From Pseudoalteromonas gelatinilytica (lineage in GTDB: Bacteria; Pseudomonadota; Gammaproteobacteria; Enterobacterales; Alteromonadaceae): 64,000 nt of DNA. The stretch covers positions 1-64,000 of the forward strand of contig NZ_LRRU01000005.1 in assembly GCF_001641615.1 (NCBI RefSeq), in the 5' to 3' direction. Position numbers and translations under genes: made by a program. The notes below the pieces were generated by a model, which saw only the letters and a list, made by a program, of their open reading frames with translations, ran no database searches and was not told the origin of the DNA. Shown here in pieces: positions 6,951 through 15,111 of the stretch (within the stretch, counting starts at the first letter, position 1; each line of letters starts with the position of its first letter).

Positions 6951-7344
6951 TTTCGATTGCTTGGCACTGCTGTGAAATACACAGCGATTGTACAGGCAGG
7001 ACTGGTGAGCAATCGTTAACGGTTAATGCTTGATCAGATGACTTTTCAGCTGCTGTAATTCGCTCCGCAAGTTGTTCAGCTTGCTCTTGTGCGTTGTTTA
7101 ACGTTGAATAGACCACATAGCGACTTGGGCCACCACATGCTCGCTCACCAACTTCTAACACCTTACATTGAAAGCTCGCAGTACAGCTATTATTGCTAAC
7201 GATATCGTTCAGCTGATCATTTAAATCACCTAGATCAACGCGCGCAGAGCTACCCGACGTTGTTGTTTCGCAACCGCTTAAAGCAATACTTGCTAGCACA
7301 GTTGTGGTGATGAAAAATTTATTGAAAGTCGATGAACGAACCAT
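6943..7344 (-). CDS. Small Cys-rich lipoprotein, paralogue 2
   Basis: A 133-aa protein with a lipoprotein signal (LASIALSGC, Cys25) and a C-terminal domain with six cysteines. The core motif QCKVLEVGERACGGPSRYVVYSTL is shared almost exactly with the adjacent upstream gene. The remaining Cys (SC..SFQC, DC, LC..QC) likely form disulfides in the periplasm. An AAGGA site is embedded in the end of the upstream gene, whose stop is 13 bp away, so the two form an operon. Function unknown. Confidence 0.75.
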   Translation of the reverse strand: MVRSSTFNKFFITTTVLASIALSGCETTTSGSSARVDLGDLNDQLNDIVSNNSCTASFQCKVLEVGERACGGPSRYVVYSTLNNAQEQAEQLAERITAAEKSSDQALTVNDCSPVLPVQSLCISQQCQAIEIK

Positions 7345-7357
7345 TATTGCTTATTCC

Positions 7358-7843
7358 TTAGTATACACTTGCCGCTGAGCCTTCGATTCTAACACAAGTA
7401 TTCTCAGAACACTGCGCACCCGGTGCGGTTAGATGCTGACAAATACTCATCATGTCGTTTGCTGCGTTAAATTGCTTTTCAAGGGCGGTGATGTCTTTTG
7501 CAAGTTTTTCAACCTCAGCAGTGTCAGCTGTTTTGGTTGAATAAACAATGAAGCTACTTGGGCCGCCACAAGCACGACTACCAACAGGTAATACTTTACA
7601 TTGGCTGCTGTTATCACAGCTTTGATCATCGATTAATTGTTTAAGTTGCTCATGGGCTGAGCTAATAGTCGCTTTATCTGGGGCAGCTTTGGTCACTTCC
7701 TCAGCGTTTTTTATTTCAACGGCTTTTGGTGCCTCGATAAGTTTATTGCTGGTTGCCGTTGATTCGGCTTGCTCATTAGTTGCAGCGTCCGAGCACGCAG
7801 TTAATAACACAGGAAATAAAATTGCCAATAGAGGATAGCGCAT
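7358..7843 (-). CDS. Small Cys-rich lipoprotein, paralogue 1
   Basis: I place the start at the ATG at 7843, with AGG a few bases upstream, because the protein then begins MRYPLLAILFPVLLTAC, a clean lipoprotein signal; a longer frame has an untidy N-terminus. The 161-aa product has an Ala/Glu/Lys-rich linker and then the domain CDNSSQCKVLPVGSRACGGP...YSTK with further Cys near the C-terminus (CQH, QCSENTC). It is a tandem duplicate of the downstream gene. The conserved ACGGPS core is seen in many small proteobacterial secreted proteins of unknown role. Confidence 0.75.
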   Translation of the reverse strand: MRYPLLAILFPVLLTACSDAATNEQAESTATSNKLIEAPKAVEIKNAEEVTKAAPDKATISSAHEQLKQLIDDQSCDNSSQCKVLPVGSRACGGPSSFIVYSTKTADTAEVEKLAKDITALEKQFNAANDMMSICQHLTAPGAQCSENTCVRIEGSAASVY

Positions 7844-7928
7844 AACATACCTAAAAATCGTTGAATAAGTACTCACTATCATACACATTGCTCAAAGTGG
7901 AGCAATAAAAACGTTAGCTTTCAGTAAG

Positions 7929-7950
7929 TAGCTCTGTATTCACAGAGCTA
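7929..7950. repeat. Perfect 9-bp hairpin bracketed by CAGTAAG
   Basis: TAGCTCTGT (7929-7937) and ACAGAGCTA (7942-7950) form a perfect stem with a 4-nt loop. The 7-mer CAGTAAG abuts it on both sides as a direct repeat (7922-7928 and 7951-7957). It lies downstream of fumC, has no T-run, and a further ATTGCTC/GAGCAAT hairpin is at 7887-7906. It may be a transcript-end structure. Confidence 0.5.
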
Positions 7951-7992
7951 CAGTAAGATAAAAGTTTTACACCTATCTGCAATAAATAGGTA

Positions 7993-9369
7993 TTACAAAC
8001 CACCTTGGGTTAGTTTGGCAGGGTTCAGTAACTCGCTCAGTTCTTCGCGCGAAATATCCGTATGCTCTGCAGCAACATCAATAATAGGACGACCTTCTTG
8101 ATAAGCTAATTTGGCAATTTTTGCGGCTTTGCTATAGCCGATCACCGGATTAAGTGCAGTAACCAGAATTGGGTTTTTAGCGAGCGCTTTATCAACATTG
8201 CTTTGGTTTACTTTAAAGCTGGCAATCGCTTTATCTGCCAGTGCTTCACTGCTATTCGCCAGCAGTTCGATACTTTGCAAAATGTTTAAGGCAATCACAG
8301 GCAGCATTACATTGAGCTCAAAGTTACCCGCTTGACCAGCCACTGTAATGGTGGCGTCATTACCAATGACTTGTGCGCTGACCATAGCGGCAGCTTCAGG
8401 GATCACTGGGTTTACTTTACCCGGCATAATTGATGAGCCCGGTTGTAAAGCCTCAAGCTCAATTTCTCCAAGCCCTGCAAGAGGGCCTGAGTTCATCCAG
8501 CGTAAGTCATTGGCTATTTTCATTTGTGCGACAGCAAGTACCTTTAGCTGACCTGACAGCGCAACAATGGCATCTTGTGAGCCGATGTTATAAAAGAAGT
8601 TTTTGCTTGGGCTAAAGCGAATACCCACATTCTCACTCAAGTGTTGGCAAAACTCACCGGCAAACGCAGGGTCGGCATTAATACCAGTACCAACTGCTGT
8701 GCCACCTTGTGCAAGTTCACAAACTCGCTCGAGTGCTTGGCGAATACCAGCCATTGCATGATCCACTTGTAACTGCCATGCCGCCAGTGTTTGTGCAAAA
8801 CTCACCGGCATAGCATCCATTAAATGTGTGCGGCCGGTTTTCACAATATGGCCTACTTCGGCTTGTTTGTTTTGAAGGCTTTGACTGAGTTTATCGAGTT
8901 TAGGAAATAGTTCATAAATGATGTTAATAGCGCTACTAACAGCAATCGCAGTAGGGATCACATCATTTGAGCTTTGCCCCATGTTCACATCATCATTGGG
9001 GTGAATGGTTTCGCCTGCAAATTGGCTCGCCAGCGTTGCAATGACTTCATTGGCATTCATATTTGAGCTAGTGCCTGAGCCTGTCTGAAATACATCAACA
9101 GGAAACTCTGAAAAATGTTTACCGTCGATGACCTCTTGGCATGCTTGCTCAATGGCTTTAGCTTTACCTTGGCTCAAATGGCCTAAAGCAGCATTACTTT
9201 GCGCGGCAGCTTGCTTAATGTAGGCGAGGGCGGTGATAAATTGCTTAGGCATGGCTAAGCCACTAATTTTGAAGTTATTGATAGCGCGTTGCGTTTGAGC
9301 TTGATACAACGCATTGGCAGGGACTTGTAGTTCACCCATGCTATCTGATTCGGTTCTAAATTGGCTCAT
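7993..9369 (-). CDS. fumC: Class II fumarate hydratase (FumC)
   Basis: Iron-sulfur-free fumarase that interconverts fumarate and malate in the TCA cycle. The 458-aa length and the signature GSSIMPGKVNPVIPE (~313-327 region), QTGSGTSSNMNANEV and GRTHLMDAMP loops are diagnostic of the fumarase C/aspartase superfamily. I use the ATG at 9369 because AGGAG (9375-9379) lies 5 bases upstream; the frame runs open two codons further. The RBS overlaps the stop of the preceding gene, so the two are one operon under the Fur box at 9763-9781. This fits the known logic that the iron-free enzyme replaces Fe-S fumarases when iron is short. Confidence 0.95.
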   Translation of the reverse strand: MSQFRTESDSMGELQVPANALYQAQTQRAINNFKISGLAMPKQFITALAYIKQAAAQSNAALGHLSQGKAKAIEQACQEVIDGKHFSEFPVDVFQTGSGTSSNMNANEVIATLASQFAGETIHPNDDVNMGQSSNDVIPTAIAVSSAINIIYELFPKLDKLSQSLQNKQAEVGHIVKTGRTHLMDAMPVSFAQTLAAWQLQVDHAMAGIRQALERVCELAQGGTAVGTGINADPAFAGEFCQHLSENVGIRFSPSKNFFYNIGSQDAIVALSGQLKVLAVAQMKIANDLRWMNSGPLAGLGEIELEALQPGSSIMPGKVNPVIPEAAAMVSAQVIGNDATITVAGQAGNFELNVMLPVIALNILQSIELLANSSEALADKAIASFKVNQSNVDKALAKNPILVTALNPVIGYSKAAKIAKLAYQEGRPIIDVAAEHTDISREELSELLNPAKLTQGGL

Positions 9370-9377
9370 AAACACTC

Positions 9378-9743
9378 CTAAATCGGGTTAAATTCTTGGC
9401 TGAGAAGGCACGCTTCTCGCTCCAAACTGAAATACTTTTCAATACAGTTATGAGTTTTGTAGTAACGCTTTAGCGCAAGTTGCGGTTTATAAAGCTGGGC
9501 CAAACATTGTTTACGAATTGCATTATGCACTAATGAATCACACATCTTTTCAAGTAGTTCATGAAAGGTGCGTCTTAGATACAGCTCTTGCAAAATAAAG
9601 TTGTGATGCTTTTCGTAATAGCGTGCAATGTTTAAACCCGCTTCAACATAGTTAGCAACAAGCGCAGGGGCATGTAACCCAGGTCTTTGGCAAACACATT
9701 TCATTTGCCGCTGATAATGGAGCATAGCATTGTGAGAGTGCAT
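9378..9743 (-). CDS. Small Fur-operon protein upstream of fumC (FagA-like position)
   Basis: A 121-aa soluble, helical, basic and Cys/His-containing protein (CVCQRPG near residue 16; many Tyr/His). It starts 4 bp from the 51-bp palindrome that contains a Fur box and ends 8 bp before fumC. In Pseudomonas aeruginosa a Fur-regulated gene of similar size, fagA, precedes fumC in the same way; I assign position and regulation, not proven homology. No convincing Shine-Dalgarno precedes either ATG (9743 or 9725), so the start is uncertain. Confidence 0.7.
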   Translation of the reverse strand: MHSHNAMLHYQRQMKCVCQRPGLHAPALVANYVEAGLNIARYYEKHHNFILQELYLRRTFHELLEKMCDSLVHNAIRKQCLAQLYKPQLALKRYYKTHNCIEKYFSLEREACLLSQEFNPI

Positions 9744-9746
9744 AGA

Positions 9747-9797
9747 AAAACCGATTAACTGTAATGATAATTGTTATCATTACAGTTAATCGGTTTT
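9747..9797 (-). promoter_or_regulatory. Fur box inside a 51-bp perfect inverted repeat
   Basis: Arms 9747-9770 and 9774-9797 are exact reverse complements (24 bp each) around TTG. The centre, AATGATAATTGTTATCATT (9763-9781), is a near-consensus 19-bp Fur box. It sits directly upstream of the small gene and fumC. The outer arms (ACCGATTAACTG and complement) extend the symmetry far beyond what Fur needs. Confidence 0.85.
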
Positions 9798-9849
9798 AGT
9801 GCAAGTCTTATATAATGAAGCTAAGACTGAATGGATTAACTGTGTGTGA

Positions 9850-10044
9850 TTAATTGTAGCCGAGAATAAAAATCTGGTCTGTTTCATGTTTTTTCGGCGC
9901 CTGTACATTTTCTTTGTTACATTGAGAAAGAAGATCGATCACGGTTGCTCTGTCGTCACAACTTGTTAAGGCGGCTTTTTCGCTTTCAGCACGTTCGCTG
10001 GCTGCAATCGCTGCATCTACAGCGGTGTAGGGTGAGATATACAT
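9850..10044 (-). CDS. 64-aa hypothetical protein
   Basis: A short protein (MYISPYTAVDAAIAASERAE...) with an Ala-rich N-terminal helix and two Cys. A good AGGAGC site 6 bases before the ATG supports translation. No signal peptide, no transmembrane helix and no recognised family. It stands alone, 53 bp from the Fur palindrome on the same strand, so it could read into the fumC operon. Confidence 0.55.
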   Translation of the reverse strand: MYISPYTAVDAAIAASERAESEKAALTSCDDRATVIDLLSQCNKENVQAPKKHETDQIFILGYN

Positions 10045-10192
10045 AATATTGCTCCTATTGGTTAATTCACATATGAAAAAGCATAAGCTGTACCAATATT
10101 GATAAAAGTTCGTAACTAGCTGAAAATTATTGCTTTATATTTTTAATTAATAAATTCACCGCGACTTTGTTATTTATTTTTGCTTTACTGTT

Positions 10193-10224
10193 GTGCACTA
10201 ATTACCAAACATGGTGCACTAATT
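10193..10224. promoter_or_regulatory. 21-bp-phased direct repeat of GTGCACTAATT
   Basis: GTGCACTAATT occurs at 10193-10203 and 10214-10224, offset by 21 bp (two helical turns), ending just before the start codon at 10228. Each copy contains the palindrome GTGCAC. It could be an operator for the methyltransferase gene. Confidence 0.4.
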
Positions 10225-10227
10225 TGT

Positions 10228-10818
10228 ATGGATAAACCCTTCTCTCAAGCCTGTGAAAACAACAAATTACCTATTTTAAACGTATTAGAAGCGTTCTTTT
10301 CTGATGTGACGGATGTATTAGAAGTCGGCTCAGGCACAGGGCAACATAGTGTGCATTTTGCAACGCATTTAGCACATTTACAGTGGCACTGTAGTGATCG
10401 CGAGGTTAATCACCTTGGGATTTTACAATGGCATCAAGAAGCTGCATTAACTAACTTGCATGCACCACTCACACTTGACCTTAATGATCCTTGGCCGGTT
10501 GAAACAGTGAATGCAATTTTCACTGCGAATACAATGCACATTATTAGCTGGCCACTGGTGGAGCGCTTTTTCCAAGGTGTAGCAAAGCATTTAGCGCCTA
10601 AAGGTAAATTGTGTATTTATGGACCATTTAAATACCAAGGTAAGTATACCAGTGCCAGTAATGCAGAATTCGATGCTTTTTTAAAACAGCAAGATGCACA
10701 TAGTGCAATCCGTGATTTTGAAGCGATTTGCCAACTTGCAGAGCAAGCTGGCTTAACCTTTGTTGAAGATGTGCAAATGCCAGCGAATAACCAATTATTG
10801 CTGTTTAAAAGGCAGTAA
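10228..10818 (+). CDS. DUF938 family SAM-dependent methyltransferase
   Basis: A 196-aa class I methyltransferase-like protein. The start MDKPFSQACENNKLPIL is the usual beginning of DUF938 proteins, so I prefer the ATG at 10228 to the longer frame. SAM-binding motif I is VLEVGSGTGQHSVHFA (~31-46); FTANTMHIISW (~100) and YGPFKYQGKYTS (~130) are family features. The substrate is unknown. It converges with the acetyltransferase gene, overlapping by 24 bp. Confidence 0.85.
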   Translation: MDKPFSQACENNKLPILNVLEAFFSDVTDVLEVGSGTGQHSVHFATHLAHLQWHCSDREVNHLGILQWHQEAALTNLHAPLTLDLNDPWPVETVNAIFTANTMHIISWPLVERFFQGVAKHLAPKGKLCIYGPFKYQGKYTSASNAEFDAFLKQQDAHSAIRDFEAICQLAEQAGLTFVEDVQMPANNQLLLFKRQ

Positions 10819-11934
10819 GCTTTCGCATTGGGCTTTATAGAGCGCCATATGTTGGCGTTCTCTAGTAATAAAATCACTAATCGCTGCTGCAAACTCAGTG
10901 TGCTGAATATGATGCAATGAATAGGTATTTACGGGCTTAAAACCGCGGCTTATTTTATGCTCACCTTGCGCGCCAGAATGGAACTTTTTAAGTTTATTGG
11001 TAATGCAGTACTCAATGCCTTGGTAATAGCAAAGCTCAAAGTGCAAACTATCAAGCTCATAATTTGTTCCCCAGTATCGACCATATAAACAGTTCTGATC
11101 TTTAAAACTGAGTGTGGCGGCAATCACTTCTCCTTGATACTTAGCGAACATTAACACCAGTTTGTCGGCCATGCTTTGCTGTAATAACTCAAAAAAGGCG
11201 GTATTCAAATAACCATTGTGGCCTGAGCGCTTCAAATAGGTTTGGCGGTAAAAATGACTAAATTTCTGCATATGCTGTTTGTTGATGTCAGCGCCTTCGA
11301 GCCATTCTATGGTTATCTGTTGTTCAGCTATTTTAGCGCGTTCTTTTTTGAGCGATTTACGTTTTCTTGCGGTGAGTGAAGCTAAAAAGTCCTCAAAGTC
11401 ATTATAGCCTTCATTAAACCACTGAAACTGCACGCCATGACGTTGCATTACGGTGTCGCTAGTTAATGCTGTCGCTTGTTGCTGGTGGCAAAAATTTATA
11501 TGCCAACCTGACCAGTTTAATTGCGCTACCGTTGCTGTGAGTATGTGCTGAATATACGCATAGACTTCAGCGGGCTTATTGTGATTTATACTAATTCGTT
11601 GCCCTGCAATAGGTGTGAAGGGTACGCCACACAGCCATTTAGGGTAATACTCTAGGCCATGTTGTTGATAGGCTTCAGCCCAAGCCCAGTCAAATACATA
11701 TTCACCATAAGAGTGGTGTTTTAAATACCCGGGAAGTAGGGCTATGACTTGTTCTTGCTGGTAAATTGCTAGGTGCATGGGTTGCCAGCCCGACTCTTCA
11801 CTCACACAGCCACTTTGTTCTAAAGCAGCTAAAAAAGCGTGTTCTGTAAAGGGCGTATCATCAAAAAATGATTGCCAAAGAGCGGCATCAATCTCGCTTA
11901 TTTGATTAAACCAACGGTGGCTAAACTCAGTCAT
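10795..11934 (-). CDS. GNAT/FemAB-like acyltransferase (COG3146, DUF482)
   Basis: A 379-aa cytoplasmic protein. LTARKRKSLKKERA (~190), YLKRSGHNGYLNTAFF (~235), RYWGTNYELDSLHFELCYYQGIEYCI (~285-310) and KFHSGAQGEHKISRGFKP (~325) are hallmarks of the COG3146 family, distantly related to GNAT and FemAB aminoacyltransferases. Substrate is not established. Its ATG overlaps the TGA of the upstream esterase (ATGA), so they are translationally coupled. Confidence 0.82.
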   Translation of the reverse strand: MTEFSHRWFNQISEIDAALWQSFFDDTPFTEHAFLAALEQSGCVSEESGWQPMHLAIYQQEQVIALLPGYLKHHSYGEYVFDWAWAEAYQQHGLEYYPKWLCGVPFTPIAGQRISINHNKPAEVYAYIQHILTATVAQLNWSGWHINFCHQQQATALTSDTVMQRHGVQFQWFNEGYNDFEDFLASLTARKRKSLKKERAKIAEQQITIEWLEGADINKQHMQKFSHFYRQTYLKRSGHNGYLNTAFFELLQQSMADKLVLMFAKYQGEVIAATLSFKDQNCLYGRYWGTNYELDSLHFELCYYQGIEYCITNKLKKFHSGAQGEHKISRGFKPVNTYSLHHIQHTEFAAAISDFITRERQHMALYKAQCESLLPFKQQ

Positions 11935-13298
11935 TGTGCAGCCGATTCAATATCTTTGATAAAATCGTTGATATGCATAGCAAGCTTATCGAAATAAGGG
12001 TTAAACGTGAGTCGCGCAAAGGGCTTGTGCGCTTGTAAATTTTCGGCTGTGCGCTCACCCATCACAACGTCTTTTTGGTATTTGCAGGCTGTATAAAGCG
12101 TGTCGTCATCTAAGTAGCTGCCGCAATTGCGATACAAAGCTTTACGACCGTAGTAAGGGTTGCTGGGTTTATTAACGATACCAATGTGTGACATCCCTTT
12201 GATTTTTTTACAGTCATCGGTGTCGCAGTCATCACGAATTATTTGGTAATCAGCTGGAAAGCTAGCTGGGATGTTTTTGTCATCCCCATAGTATACAAGG
12301 CGATCAAGCTGGTTATTTTTGCGCGTTTTTGGGTCGTGCAGCTTAGTTAAAATCTTAAAGGTTGCTTGGTTATCTATTGTGGTGTCAATATCACTAAAGG
12401 TACTAAATATCGCTAAATTAGGCAGTTGGCGATGACGTAGTTCATCAAGGCTAATACGGCTCATTGCTTCGTGACTAGCTGAGGCAGCACTAAATGGAAA
12501 CGACTCATACTTGGCAAAATCAAGGTCCGCATCTTTATCAATCCAATTCACAAATGGAATCGCATCGACCCATTTCGCCAGCCAACCGTTTTTATTGTGT
12601 GGCTCGCTTGCGGGTGAAAACAACATAGCAGCCGTAATTTTATTATCGACCGGGCCTTGAGTTAAGTAATCAATAACCAGTGCAGCACCCGTTGAGTAGC
12701 CCCCTAATATCACCTGATCAAAGTCTTTTAATGTGCGCTCAATGGCATACACGCTAGCCTTTTGCCAATCATCGGCATCGATGTCTCTAAGTGCTGCAGG
12801 AGCGGTACCATGCCCAGGTAGTAAAATTGTGCGCACCGTATAACCTTGTTGATAATACACCTGTGCAAGGTCGTGATAGGTAAAGGGTGAGTCGGTTAAA
12901 CCGTGGATCAAGAGCACGGCTTTACGGCTATCGGCCTGTTTAAGTTCAAATGGGCTTATTAAATCAGCAACAGTCGCGTTAGCTGGTCGAGCGCCTTGTG
13001 CAACAAGCTGCTGATAGGTGTCGGTGTAGACAGGGCATGGCAAACTAGCACGCGGATTTTCGCTACTAATTTGCAGGTACGCAGCGGTTAAATAGTCACT
13101 AAATGCTTGCTCGATATTATAGCTAAAGGTGCTATGGCTGCCTGGTAATGGTTCTCTAAATAGCCCTTCGCGCTTACTTTTCATCATTAGTGCTTGGTCT
13201 TCAAGCTGAGTAAGGCAGGTTTGTTGCTGTGCCATTAATGGGCTGCTAAATAGTCCACTGATGGCCCAAGAAAGAGCAACTAAGTTGATGAATTTCAT
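11931..13298 (-). CDS. Secreted alpha/beta-hydrolase (esterase/lipase-like)
   Basis: A 455-aa protein with an N-terminal signal peptide (FINLVALSWAISGLFSSPLMA). The alpha/beta-hydrolase core shows LLIHGLTDSPFTYHDLA (~129-145, oxyanion loop), nucleophile elbow GGYSTG (Ser202) and a late GMSHIGIV (His ~369 region). It should hydrolyse an ester in the periplasm or outside. Several Cys pairs (DDCDTDDCKK; NCGSYL...ACKYQ) suggest disulfides. It is first in a two-gene unit with the COG3146 protein. Confidence 0.82.
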   Translation of the reverse strand: MKFINLVALSWAISGLFSSPLMAQQQTCLTQLEDQALMMKSKREGLFREPLPGSHSTFSYNIEQAFSDYLTAAYLQISSENPRASLPCPVYTDTYQQLVAQGARPANATVADLISPFELKQADSRKAVLLIHGLTDSPFTYHDLAQVYYQQGYTVRTILLPGHGTAPAALRDIDADDWQKASVYAIERTLKDFDQVILGGYSTGAALVIDYLTQGPVDNKITAAMLFSPASEPHNKNGWLAKWVDAIPFVNWIDKDADLDFAKYESFPFSAASASHEAMSRISLDELRHRQLPNLAIFSTFSDIDTTIDNQATFKILTKLHDPKTRKNNQLDRLVYYGDDKNIPASFPADYQIIRDDCDTDDCKKIKGMSHIGIVNKPSNPYYGRKALYRNCGSYLDDDTLYTACKYQKDVVMGERTAENLQAHKPFARLTFNPYFDKLAMHINDFIKDIESAAQ

Positions 13299-13366
13299 AT
13301 TTTAAGCATCCTTTTAAAGCCTGTTTTTAGCTTATCGAGTTATGTTTTATTTGCAAGCAAGCTGCG

Positions 13367-13828
13367 TCAAGCGAGCGGTAAATGACGCTTAGTGAACGCT
13401 TGTTTTAAAACCACCGTCGACTCGATGTTAGCAATACAATCAATACTACCTAATTTATGTTTCACAAAGCTTTCATAGCTTTCTAAATCAGCGGCAATAA
13501 TCTTGAGTAGATAGTCATAACTGCCTGAAATAACAGAGCACTCAAGCACATGTTCAAGCTTCTCAACCTGCTGTTCAAATTGCTCAGCAGCGGCAACAGA
13601 GTTTTGGTTTAAGCGAACAAAGGCATACACAGACACATTTAAATCAACGGCTTTAGGATTGATGGCAGCATGATAACCGCTGATCACATTTGCTGATTCG
13701 AGCTTTTTAATGCGGCGAAGGCAAGGGGTATCTGACAGGCTAACAGACTGGGCCAGCTCCGAGACAGAAGTTCTTGCATTGTCTTGTAGAGCATTAAGTA
13801 GTTGTTGGTCTTTTTTGTCTAATCTCAT
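13367..13828 (-). CDS. Lrp/AsnC family regulator
   Basis: A 153-aa feast/famine regulator. The N-terminal winged helix-turn-helix (LDKKDQQLLNALQDNARTSVSELAQSVSLSDTPCLRRIKKLE) and the C-terminal RAM ligand-binding domain (VSGSYDYLLKI region) are both present. I choose the ATG at 13828 since family members begin M-x-LD; the GTG at 13849 is the alternative, and neither has a clear RBS. It is divergent from the PrnB-like/kynureninase-like pair, the arrangement of P. aeruginosa kynR next to its kynurenine genes, so it likely controls that pair in response to an amino acid or its breakdown product. Confidence 0.9.
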   Translation of the reverse strand: MRLDKKDQQLLNALQDNARTSVSELAQSVSLSDTPCLRRIKKLESANVISGYHAAINPKAVDLNVSVYAFVRLNQNSVAAAEQFEQQVEKLEHVLECSVISGSYDYLLKIIAADLESYESFVKHKLGSIDCIANIESTVVLKQAFTKRHLPLA

Positions 13829-13837
13829 TTTAATTTG

Positions 13838-13850
13838 AGTGATTTTCACT
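13838..13850. promoter_or_regulatory. Possible Lrp-type operator
   Basis: AGTGATTTTCACT is a 13-bp palindrome (5-bp arms) at the regulator's own 5' end within the 113-bp divergent spacer 13829-13941. Lrp-family sites are short AT-centred palindromes, so this is a reasonable candidate, but short ones are common by chance. Confidence 0.35.
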
Positions 13851-13941
13851 AATCTAGGTGGATTCTAGTCTATATTTTGGCGATTAGCACTCATTGAACT
13901 CTGTTAACATTATCGCAATATAATTATTTTGGAGTGAGCCT

Positions 13942-15111
13942 GTGACTGAGAACACCAAGGCATTTGATAGCTGGCTTCGCACCCGTTTTGTTGAAATCAA
14001 CAGCGAATTAGAAAAACTATATTGGCAACAAGACGATAAAGCGAATGTAGAGGGTGTCGGTGAGCACCTTAAACGTCAATTAGAGCAAGAGGGTAATGAG
14101 CATATTTGTGCTTTACTGGCTGAGGGCAATACCGATGAAGGCTTTGATAACGCCTTCGATTTATTAGGTAATGTTGGTTTGTATATGGCGGCATGCCGTC
14201 GACATGAAATCACTGAGCCTTCTCGTGAAACAAGCTCACCGCTTGTTGAAGCCTCTGCGTTGGCAATGCACATCGGTGCATCTATTGGTGTAACCCCGCG
14301 ATTTGCAACGGCGCATTTAACCACCCACAATAAAGCGGTTGATGGTTTGTATAAGCGCTTTACTGACCTTGAAGATGAGAAAATCTTTGTCGATTACAAC
14401 ACCAAGGGCATTTTAGCGTATAAGCGCGCGGCAGATGCTTTATTAAAAATTCAGCCGTTAGGGATATCGCACCCTATCACGGCTGATTTACTGGCAGTAG
14501 CAAAACAAGCGCTGCTTGATGTGATTGATTCGAATAATGCGCTATATAACAAGCTCGACACAGACCGTTTTTTCTATTGTGTACGTCCGTATTACAAGCC
14601 GTACCGAGTAGGTAAAGAGGTATATCGAGGTGCGAATGCCGGTGATTTTGCGGGCATTAATGTCATCGATTTATTACTTGGTCTTTGCTTTGCTAATGAA
14701 CCTAGTTACTCGCAAATGCTGGTGGATAAATTCTTGTATATGATGCCTGAAGATCAGCAGATCCTGCGTGAGAGCATGCGTATGACAAGTATTATGGATG
14801 ACTTCTTAGCGGCAGAAGCTGAGCGCGATAGTGAATGGTTACAAACTAACTTAAAGCTGTTCATTCAAGTGTGTAAACTGCATGGTGATACTGCCATTGG
14901 CCATCATAATCAATTGGTCAGTAAATATATTGCGCAGCCTTCACAGCAAATGCAGCAACAACATATGGATAAAGTCACAGCCAGTGGGCCGCCTTTGCAT
15001 GTGTTACTAAACTCACTAGAGCAGTTGCGTGATCGCCGTGCGGCAGTAAAGCGGGATGATATTCGCACTCGTTTCGATGACTTAACTAAGTTAAAACAGT
15101 GGATTAAGTAA
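13942..15111 (+). CDS. DUF1864 / PrnB-like haem protein (IDO/TDO superfamily)
   Basis: A 389-aa protein with the PrnB-family signature: RFFYCVRPYYKPYRV (~209-223), YRGANAGDFAGINVIDLLLGL (~228-248) and CKLHGDTAIGHHNQLV (~311-326). PrnB, from pyrrolnitrin synthesis, is a haem enzyme with the indoleamine/tryptophan dioxygenase fold acting on 7-chlorotryptophan. His314, His321 or His322 would be the haem ligand by analogy. GTG start with GGAG 7 bases upstream. No other pyrrolnitrin gene is present. The next gene starts inside its stop codon and is kynureninase-like, so the likely substrate is tryptophan or a related indole; this is inference. Confidence 0.85.
   Translation: MTENTKAFDSWLRTRFVEINSELEKLYWQQDDKANVEGVGEHLKRQLEQEGNEHICALLAEGNTDEGFDNAFDLLGNVGLYMAACRRHEITEPSRETSSPLVEASALAMHIGASIGVTPRFATAHLTTHNKAVDGLYKRFTDLEDEKIFVDYNTKGILAYKRAADALLKIQPLGISHPITADLLAVAKQALLDVIDSNNALYNKLDTDRFFYCVRPYYKPYRVGKEVYRGANAGDFAGINVIDLLLGLCFANEPSYSQMLVDKFLYMMPEDQQILRESMRMTSIMDDFLAAEAERDSEWLQTNLKLFIQVCKLHGDTAIGHHNQLVSKYIAQPSQQMQQQHMDKVTASGPPLHVLLNSLEQLRDRRAAVKRDDIRTRFDDLTKLKQWIK

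Noticed and set aside
11931..13298. Kynurenine formamidase for the PrnB/kynureninase-like pair
   Set aside because: It has a signal peptide, is much longer than KynB-type enzymes, and is coupled to an unrelated acyltransferase gene on the opposite strand.
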